From: Nitrobacter winogradskyi | GTDB taxonomy: Bacteria; Pseudomonadota; Alphaproteobacteria; Rhizobiales; Xanthobacteraceae | Length of the DNA stretch: 63,169 nt | Reading direction: 5' to 3' | Assembly: GCF_006539545.1 (NCBI RefSeq) | Contig: NZ_BJNF01000006.1 | Location: 1-63,169, forward strand | Part shown: positions 23,967 to 32,914 of the stretch, in pieces | Numbering within the stretch: position 1 is the stretch's first letter | Layout of the letters: each line of letters starts with the position of its first letter | Program-made: the position numbers and the translations under genes | The notes under the pieces: generated by a model | Database searches by the model: none | Told to the model about the DNA's origin: nothing | The model's input: the letters and a program-made list of their open reading frames with translations, nothing else

Positions 23967-26366
23967 TCAATACTTCACATTCGCGAACAGCCGCACGTTC
24001 AGTCCCGGCAGCAATACCTGGTCCTTGTTGTAGGCGGCGGCGTTGCGAATCTGCTCATTTAGCAGGTTATCGCCGACGAGACCGACGGTCACCGCCTGTC
24101 CGCCCAGCCAGTGGTTTCCGGGCAGCATGGTCGTATAGCTGATCTCGGCTCGCAGCCGGTTGTAGCCGGGGGTGGGTGTCTCGACGTCGCTCACGTTGTT
24201 CTGCGCGAAGGCATGGAGCAGGTTGATGCGGGCGAGCCAGTTGGCGTCGCGGTAGAAGAAACCTCCGCCCAGGCGCTGCGGCGGAATCCGCGGCACGTTG
24301 GTGCCATCCGTGAAAGTCGCGCGGACGATGTCGTACTGCCCCTCGATGCCGAACATGCCGTTCCACAACGGAATCGCGTCGTACTGAAACTGCAATTCGC
24401 CGCCGCGGAACGTGGCGTCGCGCTGGCTGTAAACCGCCTGGTTGAGGTGGTGGCCGTGGCCGTGCGCGTCGTCATGGCCATGGTCGTCGTGATCATCGTG
24501 ATCGTGGTCGTCATGGTCGTCGTGATCGTGATGATCATGGGTGTGGCACGAGGCGAAGTCGTCGTCGCAGAATGCGCCGGTCAGGCGCCGGTAGATGAAG
24601 TTGTTGAAACGCGTGTAGTAGCCCGTCGCCTCGAAGCGGAGCGGGCCCTTGGCGCGCCGCAGACCCACTTCGACCGATTGCGCGGTCTCGATCTTCAGGT
24701 TCGGATTGCCGATGTCGAAAGTGGTGGTGGCGTGATGGATGCCGCGGGAGAACAGCTCCGCCGGCTTCGGCGCGCGCTGGACAAACTGGCCGGTGACGCT
24801 GGCGACAAGGTCACCCGGCAGGTCCTGCAGCAGGCCGACGCTGGCGCTGGCCGGCGTGAAGGAGAGATCGCGCGCGATCGGCAGCTGCGCCGACCCGTCC
24901 GGCATGAAACTGGCCGGAAAGTCCGGCATCGTGCCGTTCAGCCACACATGCTCCACGCGACCGGCGATTTGCGCGCGCGTCGTGGGCGCGAGCTGAAACT
25001 CGTTGAAGATGTAGGTTCCGATCCGGGAGTTCGAGTTCGGCGCAAACAATCCGTTGTAGAGCGCCCCCGCGTTCTCTGGACTGCTCGCTGCGAGATCCTG
25101 ATGTCCGCCCTGAATCCCGATCGCGGTGGTGACAGGGATGGCCCCGAGCATGTAGGGCGCGAGTTGGACCTCGAGCCGGCCTTCCTGCGAACGGTCGGTG
25201 AAGGTCTGATGGATGCCGTCGCTGGACGGATCGTGGGCGTCTTCCAGTCCGCGTTCGTGGTGCCTGTAGTCCACGGCGCCGAGCCAGATACGCACGGCGT
25301 CGATCAGCGCGGAATCAGGGCGATATTCTCCCTTGACGGTCACGCGGTTCTGGCGGCCGTCGATACGCTCCTTGAAGTCGGCGCCGTGATCGCCGGGGAT
25401 ATGGTAGAGGACGTTGTTGTGAGCGATGGAAGCGCCAATGAAGCCGCCATCGAACAGGTACGACGCTCCGACGGATGCGCCCATGCTGCGGTTCGAGGTA
25501 TTGGCCTGGTAGCGGCCGCCGGGGATCGCATAGTCGTCGGCGCGGCGGCCATAAGCGTCGGCGTGAACCGCCACGTTGTCGGCGCCGGCGTCGATCAGCA
25601 CGGCCCCTTCGAGACCGTTGTTGACGGACGAAAGCGCCGAGCGGGTCTCGGCATTGAGGCAGCCATTGGCGGTGGCCGGGGGCTTGACCCCGAAACCGTA
25701 GGCCTGCCACGGCGTCGGACCGCACGGCATTTGCTCCGGTATGCGATTATTACTGGCGCTGACCACGCCGCCGATGGCCGTCGACCCGTAACGCAGCGCC
25801 GCCGGGCCGCGGATCACCTCGACCTGATTGGTCGAAAGCGGATCGATCGGCACGAAGTGGTCCTCGCCGAGATCGGAGGCCCCATTGCTTCCGATGCCGT
25901 TCTCCACGATGCCGACGCGATTGACGTCGAGGCCGCGAATGATGGGCCGGCTCGATGCGCCGGGTGCATAGGAGGAGCCGGTGATGCCGGGCTTGTCGTT
26001 GAGAAGGTCGCCCAGCGTCGCGGCTCCGTTGCGGCGAATCTCTTCATTCGTCACCACGGTCACGGTCGCGAACTGATCGGTCACGATGGGGAGCGTGCCC
26101 CGGAGATCGGGGGAAGCCGGCTGCGGTGCGCTGGCTATCTCGGGTTGCTGCGGCGCGGAAGGCCTCGTCGTGCCGCGGCGGGCTGTGCGCGCTGGTGTCG
26201 TTGGAGCCGGCCGTGCGTGGCGCACGATCGGACTGGGCGCGTTGACCACGATTCCGGGCAGGGTTGTCTGGGCGGAAACGTCATCGGGGATTCCCATGGC
26301 AAGGGCTGGAAGCGACATTGCGCCGAGGCGCGCCATCGCAAGAAAATGATTGGAAGAAAAAGGCAT
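23967..26366 (-). CDS. TonB-dependent outer-membrane receptor, ZnuD-like, His-rich
   Basis: A 799-residue outer-membrane barrel for energised uptake. The signal region follows MPFSSNHFLAMARLGAMSLP and ends near DDVSA; the plug domain is recognisable from VTNEEIRRNGAATLGDLLN, RPIIRGLDVNRVG and VIRGPAALRYGS, and the C-terminus ends in a Phe-x-x-x-Val-Lys-Tyr strand. Residues about 600-640 form an extracellular-loop-like stretch of alternating His and Asp with roughly twenty His, bounded by two Cys, as in zinc receptor ZnuD. A DUF2946 gene with a Zur-like operator lies just upstream on the same strand, so zinc uptake under zinc limitation is the likely role. The 29 codons before the chosen ATG look non-coding. 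Confidence 0.9.
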   Translation of the reverse strand: MPFSSNHFLAMARLGAMSLPALAMGIPDDVSAQTTLPGIVVNAPSPIVRHARPAPTTPARTARRGTTRPSAPQQPEIASAPQPASPDLRGTLPIVTDQFATVTVVTNEEIRRNGAATLGDLLNDKPGITGSSYAPGASSRPIIRGLDVNRVGIVENGIGSNGASDLGEDHFVPIDPLSTNQVEVIRGPAALRYGSTAIGGVVSASNNRIPEQMPCGPTPWQAYGFGVKPPATANGCLNAETRSALSSVNNGLEGAVLIDAGADNVAVHADAYGRRADDYAIPGGRYQANTSNRSMGASVGASYLFDGGFIGASIAHNNVLYHIPGDHGADFKERIDGRQNRVTVKGEYRPDSALIDAVRIWLGAVDYRHHERGLEDAHDPSSDGIHQTFTDRSQEGRLEVQLAPYMLGAIPVTTAIGIQGGHQDLAASSPENAGALYNGLFAPNSNSRIGTYIFNEFQLAPTTRAQIAGRVEHVWLNGTMPDFPASFMPDGSAQLPIARDLSFTPASASVGLLQDLPGDLVASVTGQFVQRAPKPAELFSRGIHHATTTFDIGNPNLKIETAQSVEVGLRRAKGPLRFEATGYYTRFNNFIYRRLTGAFCDDDFASCHTHDHHDHDDHDDHDHDDHDDHGHDDAHGHGHHLNQAVYSQRDATFRGGELQFQYDAIPLWNGMFGIEGQYDIVRATFTDGTNVPRIPPQRLGGGFFYRDANWLARINLLHAFAQNNVSDVETPTPGYNRLRAEISYTTMLPGNHWLGGQAVTVGLVGDNLLNEQIRNAAAYNKDQVLLPGLNVRLFANVKY

Positions 26367-26491
26367 CTGGCTGGTCCTGACACGACCGACGTTCCGCTCG
26401 CAGCGGTCGGGGCCGTCGAAGTCGATAAACAACTTGCGAAATTCGTCGGTCAAAAGCCCCGCGCGGCGCGGCGGCCGTTACCGGATCGACG

Positions 26492-26920
26492 TCAGGACGA
26501 AGGAGGGGCGCGTGGCTGAAAGACGACACGCCGTGATTCGAGGTGATTGAATTCGGCCGCGGCGGTCAGATAGCGGACATGATACGCGTCCGGGAGCGGC
26601 AGAACTGGAGGTGCCGAGAACAGTACCGTCCGCGCGAGCGCAAGGACGGCACAAACGGCGCAGTGATCGCTGTCCTGATCCTGGCTCGACGCCGGTTCCG
26701 CCGGCCGCGTGGCCGAGGCATTTGCGGGATCACTGAGCGATGCGTCGTGGGTCGCGAGGGTCTTGTCGGTCCCGGCGGCGTCGCTGGCCTGAATCGCGAT
26801 GGCGGGCGCCGCGAGCGCCACCGCGCCGTGATGATGGCCGAACGACAGCACAAACTGGATCGCGAGCGCGAACAGCGCGAGCCGCGATCCATGTTTGATG
26901 TTCGACCGGAACCACTTCAT
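26492..26920 (-). CDS. DUF2946-like small exported protein
   Basis: A 142-residue protein with an N-terminal hydrophobic segment (SRLALFALAIQFVLSFG) immediately followed by HHH, a low-complexity Ala/Asp-rich middle, and DHCAVCAVLALA (CxxC) before a second hydrophobic stretch. This combination of GHHH and H-C-x-x-C is that of DUF2946 proteins often found beside metal TonB receptors. Its function is unknown; metal binding in the periplasm is inferred. It lies 125 bp upstream of the TonB receptor gene and 48 bp downstream of a Zur-like palindrome. Confidence 0.8.
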   Translation of the reverse strand: MKWFRSNIKHGSRLALFALAIQFVLSFGHHHGAVALAAPAIAIQASDAAGTDKTLATHDASLSDPANASATRPAEPASSQDQDSDHCAVCAVLALARTVLFSAPPVLPLPDAYHVRYLTAAAEFNHLESRRVVFQPRAPPSS

Positions 26921-26967
26921 TGCATCTGCCCTATGCCCTCGCGGGATCGTTCCGCAGCGGCTCGGAT

Positions 26968-26980
26968 GTTATAATATAAC
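26968..26980 (-). promoter_or_regulatory. Zur-like operator (perfect 13-bp palindrome)
   Basis: GTTATAATATAAC is a perfect palindrome about a central base and equals the core of the known Zur box (GTTATAWTATAAC). It sits 48 bp upstream of the DUF2946 ATG and covers the expected -10 region of a promoter whose -35 is at 26999-27004, a position suited to repression when zinc is sufficient. Confidence 0.8.
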
Positions 26981-26998
26981 GCCTGGGTTCCGGCCGGA

Positions 26999-27004
26999 TG
27001 TCAA
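26999..27004 (-). promoter_or_regulatory. -35 element of the DUF2946/TonB receptor operon
   Basis: A consensus TTGACA on the minus strand, 18-20 bp before the TATA-rich Zur-like palindrome that would contain the -10. Start of transcription would fall around 26960. Confidence 0.5.
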
Positions 27005-27089
27005 CGGCGACCTGCCGGCGGTAGCTCAAGATGTGGCCGCCAATTCGGGAATGTGGATTTTGTGCAACGGATCGCGCGACCGGATCGGT

Positions 27090-29153
27090 TCAGCGCCCTT
27101 CCCGAAGCCAGGTCGCGGCAAAGGCGCCGAGCAGCAGCAACAGGCCGATCAGTCCGGCGAACACCGGCAGCACGCCGACGCCGCGCACCACGCTGGCGTC
27201 ACGCATCCGCACGCCCAGCCAGCCCTCGCCGCGAAACACGCTGGAGGCATGCACCGGGACGATGCGCGGAACGTCGATGGCGGAGCCATCCGCGATGCGC
27301 CGGGCGTCACCGCCGCTGGCCTGCGCGAGCGGCCTGAGCGCCTCGATGGTTGAGGTGACCTCGGAAAACTCCTTTGGATTGGCGGGACCGACGTTGATCA
27401 GGGCTTTCAGGGTGCCGTCGGTTGCCTGCCACAATCCGAGTTCGTCCGCCGCCAATGCCGCCTTCCACAAACCGGGTTCCGCGGCCTCCAGCGTGAGTTC
27501 GCGGGTCTTGCCGGAGGGCGAGGTGACGGTGACCGGCGTGACGGTATCGGCCATGGTCTGGCGCTGCACGAGGAGGTCCTTGCCCTGCACGGCGAGCCGC
27601 AGCGTTTCTTCCTCGAGTTCGGGCTGCTTCATCAGCCAGTGCGACATCCGCCGCAGCAGGTCGAGATGCGGACCGCCGCCCTCGAAACCCCTCGCCCACA
27701 GCCAGATGTGATCCGACAACAGCAGCGCCACCCGGCCTTCGTCATAACGGGACAGCAACAGCAGGGGCTGGCCGTCGGCGCCGGTCATGACCGGCGGCAC
27801 CGCGACGTTGCGGGTGTCGACTTCGCGGAAGAATCGGCTCCAGCGCGGCGGATCGCTCGCGGAGCCTTCAAGCCCCCGCGTGACGGGATGGCGCTTGCCG
27901 GCTTCGCTGAGCCGGGCGTGGAACGGCTTTTCAGTGACGCCGACCGGCTCGGCCGGCAGCACAGTGTCCAGCGGCGTCCGCCAGATGCTGGTGGTCGAGG
28001 CGTAGTCCGGTCCGGCCGAAACCAGCACCGCGCCGCCCGCGCGCACGTAACGCGCGATGTTGTCGAAATAGGCGGTTGGCAACACGCCCTGGCGCGCATA
28101 GCGGTCGAAGATGATGAGCTGAAATTCGTTGATCTTCTCCTGAAACAGCTCACGCGTCGGGAAAGCGATCAGCGACAGTTCGTGGATGGGCGTGCCGTCC
28201 TGCTTTTCGGGCGGACGCAGGATCGTGAAGTGAACCAGGTCGACGCTGGGGTCCGACTTCAAGAGGTTGCGCCATGTGCGCTCGCCGGAATGCGGCTCGC
28301 CCGATACCAACAGCACCCGCAGCTTGTCGCGGACGCCGTCGATCGGCACCACGGCGCGATTGTTGACCAGCGTCAGTTCGTCCGCGAGAGGCGAGGCTTC
28401 GATCTCGACGATGTTCTGCCCGGCATGTTTGATGCCGACCTCGACCTTCACGGTTTCCCCGCTCAGAACGCTACGCTCGCTGATGATGTCGCCGTCGCGG
28501 CGCACCACCACTTTCGCGAGTTCGCCGCTGACGCCCTGGTCGTCGAGCCGGTAGGTGACGGTCTGGCTCTGGCCGACGATGCCGAAGCGCGGCGCGGCGA
28601 CAATAGCGACGCGGCGGTCGCGTTCGTTTGTGTGGCCGGTGATCAGGGCATGGACCGGCGCCTTGAATCCGAGCGCGGCGGCGTTGTCCGGAATGTCGTG
28701 AACGCGCCCGTCGGTGATCAGGAAGGCCCCGGCGACGCGGTCGGTCGGCACATCGGACAGGGTCGAGGAAAGCGCCGAGAACAACCGGGTGCCGTCGGTC
28801 TCGCCGTCCGCCTGGCCTGCATCGACGACGCGGACTTCAAGTCCCTTGACCTGCTTGAGGCGGTCGACAAGCGCGTCGCGCGCCTTCGCGGCCTGATCGG
28901 CGCGGTCCCCGAAATTCTGGCTCGGGCTCTTGTCGACGATGACGGCGGCCACCGATGGCAGCGGTTCGCGCTCCTCCCGGGTGAACGACGGATTGGCGAG
29001 CGCGAGCAGGATCAGCGCCAGCGCCGCCACCCGCACCGCCGCGCCGCGCGCGCGGCCTATCAGAAGCAGCACCGTGATCACGGCGATCGCGGCGAAAGCG
29101 CTCCACAGCACGATCGTGGGAACCAGCGGCGCGAAGGCGATGCTATACTGCAT
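27090..29153 (-). CDS. Membrane protein of a MoxR/DUF58 operon (glutamine-amidotransferase-like fold)
   Basis: A 687-residue protein with two N-terminal membrane segments (about residues 10-60) and one near the C-terminus (VLPVFAGLIGLLLLLGAF). Between them lie a VWA-like region (VAAVIVDKSPSQNFGDRA, then GAFLITDGRVHD) and a class-I glutamine-amidotransferase-like region (VLLVSGEPHSGERTWRNLL, YVRAGGAVLVSAGPDY) without an obvious catalytic Cys. It is the distal gene of a moxR-DUF58-DUF4159 operon, 9 bp after the DUF4159 gene. Role unknown; envelope stress or complex maturation is typical of such clusters. Confidence 0.78.
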   Translation of the reverse strand: MQYSIAFAPLVPTIVLWSAFAAIAVITVLLLIGRARGAAVRVAALALILLALANPSFTREEREPLPSVAAVIVDKSPSQNFGDRADQAAKARDALVDRLKQVKGLEVRVVDAGQADGETDGTRLFSALSSTLSDVPTDRVAGAFLITDGRVHDIPDNAAALGFKAPVHALITGHTNERDRRVAIVAAPRFGIVGQSQTVTYRLDDQGVSGELAKVVVRRDGDIISERSVLSGETVKVEVGIKHAGQNIVEIEASPLADELTLVNNRAVVPIDGVRDKLRVLLVSGEPHSGERTWRNLLKSDPSVDLVHFTILRPPEKQDGTPIHELSLIAFPTRELFQEKINEFQLIIFDRYARQGVLPTAYFDNIARYVRAGGAVLVSAGPDYASTTSIWRTPLDTVLPAEPVGVTEKPFHARLSEAGKRHPVTRGLEGSASDPPRWSRFFREVDTRNVAVPPVMTGADGQPLLLLSRYDEGRVALLLSDHIWLWARGFEGGGPHLDLLRRMSHWLMKQPELEEETLRLAVQGKDLLVQRQTMADTVTPVTVTSPSGKTRELTLEAAEPGLWKAALAADELGLWQATDGTLKALINVGPANPKEFSEVTSTIEALRPLAQASGGDARRIADGSAIDVPRIVPVHASSVFRGEGWLGVRMRDASVVRGVGVLPVFAGLIGLLLLLGAFAATWLREGR

Positions 29154-29162
29154 GCTGCGGTC

Positions 29163-31976
29163 CTACTGCCCCAGCCGTTCGATCAGCGCGGGCGCATGAA
29201 CCTGATCGGCCTTGTAGTTGCCGGTCAGCGTATACATCACGATGTTGACCCCGGCGCGGAACGCGAATTCGCGCTGGCGCGGCGCGCCCGGCGAGAGCGG
29301 CAGCATCGGCTGGCCGTCGGCACGCATCGCCCAGGCGCCCGCGAGATCGTTCGAGGTGATGATGATCGGCGAGACGCCGTCGCCGCCGCGTGCCGGACGT
29401 GAAGCTGCTTCGTCATCCTCGCTGCGCGGCAGGGCCTCGACCCAGGTCTGGCCGGTGGTGAAGCGGCCCGGAAAGCCGTGCAGAAGGTAGAACGTCTTGG
29501 CCAGCACATGCTCGTGCGGCACCGGCTCTAGCTCGGGGATGTCGAGCGACGCCAGAATGGTGCGCAGTTGTTGCATTCCGGGCGTTCGGGATTCGCCGTC
29601 GGTCCCCGGCAGCGCATCGATCGCGTCGCGGGTGTCGAACAGAATGGTGCCGCCCTGCTTCATGTAGGCGTCGATCCGGTCGAGCGCCTTTTGCGGCGGC
29701 TTCGGCGCGCCCGGCACCACCGGCCAGTAGATCAGCGGGAAGAACGCCAGTTCGTCGCGCGCCGGATCGACGCCGACCGGATCGCCGGCTTCAAGCGCCG
29801 TGCGCTGCGCCAGGAACAATGTCAGTCCGCTCATTCCCGCCTTGACGATGGCGTCGACGCCGGCGTCGCCGGTCACGACATAGGCGAGCCGGGTCTGCGC
29901 CACGGCCTTCATCGCGAAGGTGTCGTTTGCGCCGTCGGCGCGGGACGGCGAGGGTGTTATCGCGATCGCCGGCAATGCGAGAGCGAGAGCCAGCGCCGCC
30001 TGGGCCGCGCGGCGGCGCAGCAGCATCGCCAGGCCGCCGCCGAGCAGCGCCACGATGACGGCGTCGGCCAGAAACAGCGCAAGCGCCGACGATAGCAGGA
30101 TGCCGCGCAGATCAAGCGGTTCGGCGTTGGTGAAACTTGCGCGCCGCGCCGTCAGGTTCGACGTGTCGAGCGGTACGATCCGGTCGGTGGCCGCCAGCGT
30201 GTTGACGGCGATCGGCCCGTCGGCCGGGCCGTAGAATCCCGGTGGATGCTCAATGGTGCCACGGCCGCGATCATCGACCGGCAAGGGTTTGACATTGGCG
30301 GGCGGCGGCGTGAGAACGCCGAAACCATCGAGCGTCCGCAGCGGCGCGGCGGTTTCCGTCCGGGTGTCCGTGTCGATCCTGCCGATGTTCGCCGTGTAGC
30401 CGGAGGCATCGACGATCCGCCGCAGCATCTCGACGAAAGTGCCGGACATCGGCAGATCGGACCAGCGCATGTCGGCGCTGATGTGGAATAGCGCCAGCAG
30501 GCCCTTGCCGCGGCGCTCGCCGGTCACCAGCGGCGTGCCGTCGACCAGCGACGCCCAGCTCTTCGTTGCGAGCGTCGCATCCGGTTCGGCGAGCACCTGC
30601 CGGCTGACGGTCACGTCATTCGGCACCGGCAGGCCAGCGAACGGTCCGTCCTCGGCCAGCGCCGCCAGATGCTGCGGTTTTTCCCAGGTCAGGCTGCCGC
30701 CGAGGCTACGGCCGCCGCGCCGTAATTTGACCGGGACCAGGCCGTCGTCCGCTTGCGCCAAACGCGGCCCCGCGAACCGCACCAGCACGCCGCCACGGTC
30801 GATCCAGTCGTCGATCCGATGGCGTAGTTCCGGTGAAAGCGCCCCGACGTCGGCCATGACGATCATCGGCAGCTTCTGATCCAGAAACTGGGTGATGGCC
30901 TGCTGCGGGGCGCTCTTGTCGCCGAGCCGGACATCGGCGAACGGCGCCAGCGCGCGGCTCAAATAGAAGGTCGGCGCGAGCAGCGGCTGCGCCCTTTCGG
31001 CGCTCGATCCGCTGACCACGCCGATGGCGCGCCTTCGCCAGCGCTTGTCGAGCAACTGCACCGCGCCCGCCGACCGTTCCCCGGCGATCTCCAGCCGGGC
31101 GATGTCGTTGCGCAGCTCCAGCGGCAGGTCGAACGCGGCTTCGGTTTCGCGATCCTGAAGCGCGAACGCATATGGCGCTTCGCCGATCGGCGCGCCTTTC
31201 TGGTCGAGCGCACGGACCATCCCGGCATCCATGCCGTTCGCGGCGGCGCGCAGCACCTTCACGGTCATCCGGGCGGCCGCATTCTCCGCCGCGGTCAGCG
31301 CGCGGGCGGGCGGCGCGCCGCCTTCGATGATGGTCAGCGAACGGTCGCCGATCACCTTGCGAAGTCCATCGACGAGTTCGGCCCCGCGCCCGCTGTCGAT
31401 TCCGTCGGACAGCCATGCGATGTCGCTGTCGCCCGTCGCCATCAGGAAGCGTTCGAGCGCCGGCAGCGTCTCGACGCGTTCGACGGCGAAGGGTTTTGGC
31501 ACGAGTTGGCGCAGCGCCACGCGCGCGGTGCCGGTGGGCATCAGCGTGATGTCGCGCGCCGGCTCCGACAAGGGCACGATGGCGACGCCCCGCCGGTCGC
31601 CGTCGGCTTCAGTGATCAGTTCATCCGCGGCCTTGATCCGGGTTTCCCAGCTCGATGCCGCGCTCCACCCATCGTCGAGCAGGATCGTCAGGGGTGCGGT
31701 GCTGCGGGCCGCGCCGGTTTTCGGATTCCAGACCGGACCGGCGGCCGCGAGAATCACCAGCGCCGCCGCCGCAAGCCGCAACGCCGTCAGCCACCACGGG
31801 GTGCGCGAAGGCGTTTCTTCCTTCGGGGCGATATCGAACAACAGCCGTGTCGGCGGAAAATCGATGCGGCGCGGGCGCGGCGGCATCACGCGAAGCAGCC
31901 ACCACAGCAGCGGCAGGCTGAGCAGGCCGAGCAGCATCAGCGGTTGCAGGAATGACAGCGGAAGGGCCGGCATCAT
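29163..31976 (-). CDS. BatA-type N-terminus and DUF4159 domain membrane protein
   Basis: A 937-residue protein that opens with the BatA aerotolerance-regulator-like N-terminus: FLQPLMLLGLLSLPLLWWLL and a second helix at WLTALRLAAAALVIL, followed by a VWA-like region (PLTILLDDGWSAASSWETR). A mid-protein membrane pair near residues 625-665 precedes a C-terminal DUF4159 domain (FFPLIYWPVVPGAPKPPQKA, then GGTILFDTRDAID and LLHGFPGRF). The ATG overlaps the DUF58 gene stop by 4 nt. Function unknown; these proteins travel with MoxR ATPases. Confidence 0.85.
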   Translation of the reverse strand: MMPALPLSFLQPLMLLGLLSLPLLWWLLRVMPPRPRRIDFPPTRLLFDIAPKEETPSRTPWWLTALRLAAAALVILAAAGPVWNPKTGAARSTAPLTILLDDGWSAASSWETRIKAADELITEADGDRRGVAIVPLSEPARDITLMPTGTARVALRQLVPKPFAVERVETLPALERFLMATGDSDIAWLSDGIDSGRGAELVDGLRKVIGDRSLTIIEGGAPPARALTAAENAAARMTVKVLRAAANGMDAGMVRALDQKGAPIGEAPYAFALQDRETEAAFDLPLELRNDIARLEIAGERSAGAVQLLDKRWRRRAIGVVSGSSAERAQPLLAPTFYLSRALAPFADVRLGDKSAPQQAITQFLDQKLPMIVMADVGALSPELRHRIDDWIDRGGVLVRFAGPRLAQADDGLVPVKLRRGGRSLGGSLTWEKPQHLAALAEDGPFAGLPVPNDVTVSRQVLAEPDATLATKSWASLVDGTPLVTGERRGKGLLALFHISADMRWSDLPMSGTFVEMLRRIVDASGYTANIGRIDTDTRTETAAPLRTLDGFGVLTPPPANVKPLPVDDRGRGTIEHPPGFYGPADGPIAVNTLAATDRIVPLDTSNLTARRASFTNAEPLDLRGILLSSALALFLADAVIVALLGGGLAMLLRRRAAQAALALALALPAIAITPSPSRADGANDTFAMKAVAQTRLAYVVTGDAGVDAIVKAGMSGLTLFLAQRTALEAGDPVGVDPARDELAFFPLIYWPVVPGAPKPPQKALDRIDAYMKQGGTILFDTRDAIDALPGTDGESRTPGMQQLRTILASLDIPELEPVPHEHVLAKTFYLLHGFPGRFTTGQTWVEALPRSEDDEAASRPARGGDGVSPIIITSNDLAGAWAMRADGQPMLPLSPGAPRQREFAFRAGVNIVMYTLTGNYKADQVHAPALIERLGQ

Positions 31977-32914
31977 GCGGTGCGCTCCGCTCCGGCCGAG
32001 GCGCCGCCGCTTCCCCGGCTCGCCATCATGCCGCTGTGGAGAAACAACAGCAGGTCGGCGGCGGACCGGTCAGTGGTGTGAGTCGAGAACAGCCAGCCGA
32101 GTGTTCTGGTCTCAGAGCGAATCTGGTCGCGATGCAGCGCGACGCGCTTGACATAGTCGCCGGCCCATCGCTCGGCGCGGCCGGCGGTGATGACCCGGCC
32201 GTCCTCGGGCTCGACGAATTCGACGCGTCCCGAATAGGGGAATGTCTCCTCGGCGGGATCGACGACCTGTAAGAGCGTGCCGTGCGCGCCGGAAGCCGAC
32301 AGCCCGGCCAGCATGGTCCGGATGTCGGCCACAGGCGACCAGAAGTCCGACAGCACCACGATCTCCGACCGGGCCGATGGCACGAACGAGGGCGGCAGAC
32401 TGGCGCGGGCGCGATCGTCATGAAGCATCGCCTGGGCGATCCTGTCGATGACGTTGCGGCTCGCGGTCGGATTGATCAGTCCGGGAACGCCGACGCGTTC
32501 ACCGCCGGCCACCAGCAATTCGGCAAGTGCGAACGTCACGATCAAGGCGCGCTCGAGCTTGCTGTCGCGCGCATCCCGGGAGGCGAAGGCCATCGACGCT
32601 GAGCGATCGGGCCAGATCCAGACGGTGTGCGCGGCCTCCCACTCGTGCTCGCGGACGTAGAGATGATCGTCGCGCGCGGAGCGGCGCCAGTCGACGTTCT
32701 GCGACGGCTCCCCGGACACGAAGCGCCGGTATTGCCAGAAGCTTTCGCCGGGGCCGGGGCGGCGGCGGCCATGCAGGCCATGAATGACATTGGCGGCGAT
32801 GCGCCGGGCCTCCAGCACCAGACGCGGCAACGACGCCGCCAGCGTGCGGCTTTCACCATCGGCACGTCTGACGGCTTCGATCTCCTGCCTGACGTGCCCG
32901 GCGGCGGCGGCCAT
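31973..32914 (-). CDS. DUF58 domain protein
   Basis: A 313-residue protein with the DUF58 core: RRRPGPGESFWQYRRFVSGE, VDWRRSARDDHLYVREHEWE and the MIDAS-like WPDRSASM, where the last segment resembles the DxSxS of VWA domains. No membrane segment is visible, so it is probably cytoplasmic, as usual for this family. The ATG at 32914 shares a base with the moxR stop (TGATG); a TTG one codon earlier is less likely. It acts with the adjacent MoxR ATPase. Confidence 0.9.
   Translation of the reverse strand: MAAAAGHVRQEIEAVRRADGESRTLAASLPRLVLEARRIAANVIHGLHGRRRPGPGESFWQYRRFVSGEPSQNVDWRRSARDDHLYVREHEWEAAHTVWIWPDRSASMAFASRDARDSKLERALIVTFALAELLVAGGERVGVPGLINPTASRNVIDRIAQAMLHDDRARASLPPSFVPSARSEIVVLSDFWSPVADIRTMLAGLSASGAHGTLLQVVDPAEETFPYSGRVEFVEPEDGRVITAGRAERWAGDYVKRVALHRDQIRSETRTLGWLFSTHTTDRSAADLLLFLHSGMMASRGSGGASAGAERTA

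Noticed and set aside
24111-26519. 802-codon plus-strand frame with a Val/Ile-rich segment
   Set aside because: It is antisense to the TonB receptor; the Val/Ile run is simply the reverse of the His/Asp codons (GTG-ATC type) of the metal loop.
27639-29402. 587-codon plus-strand frame across the MoxR operon
   Set aside because: Spans two real minus-strand genes and their junction, with no family features.
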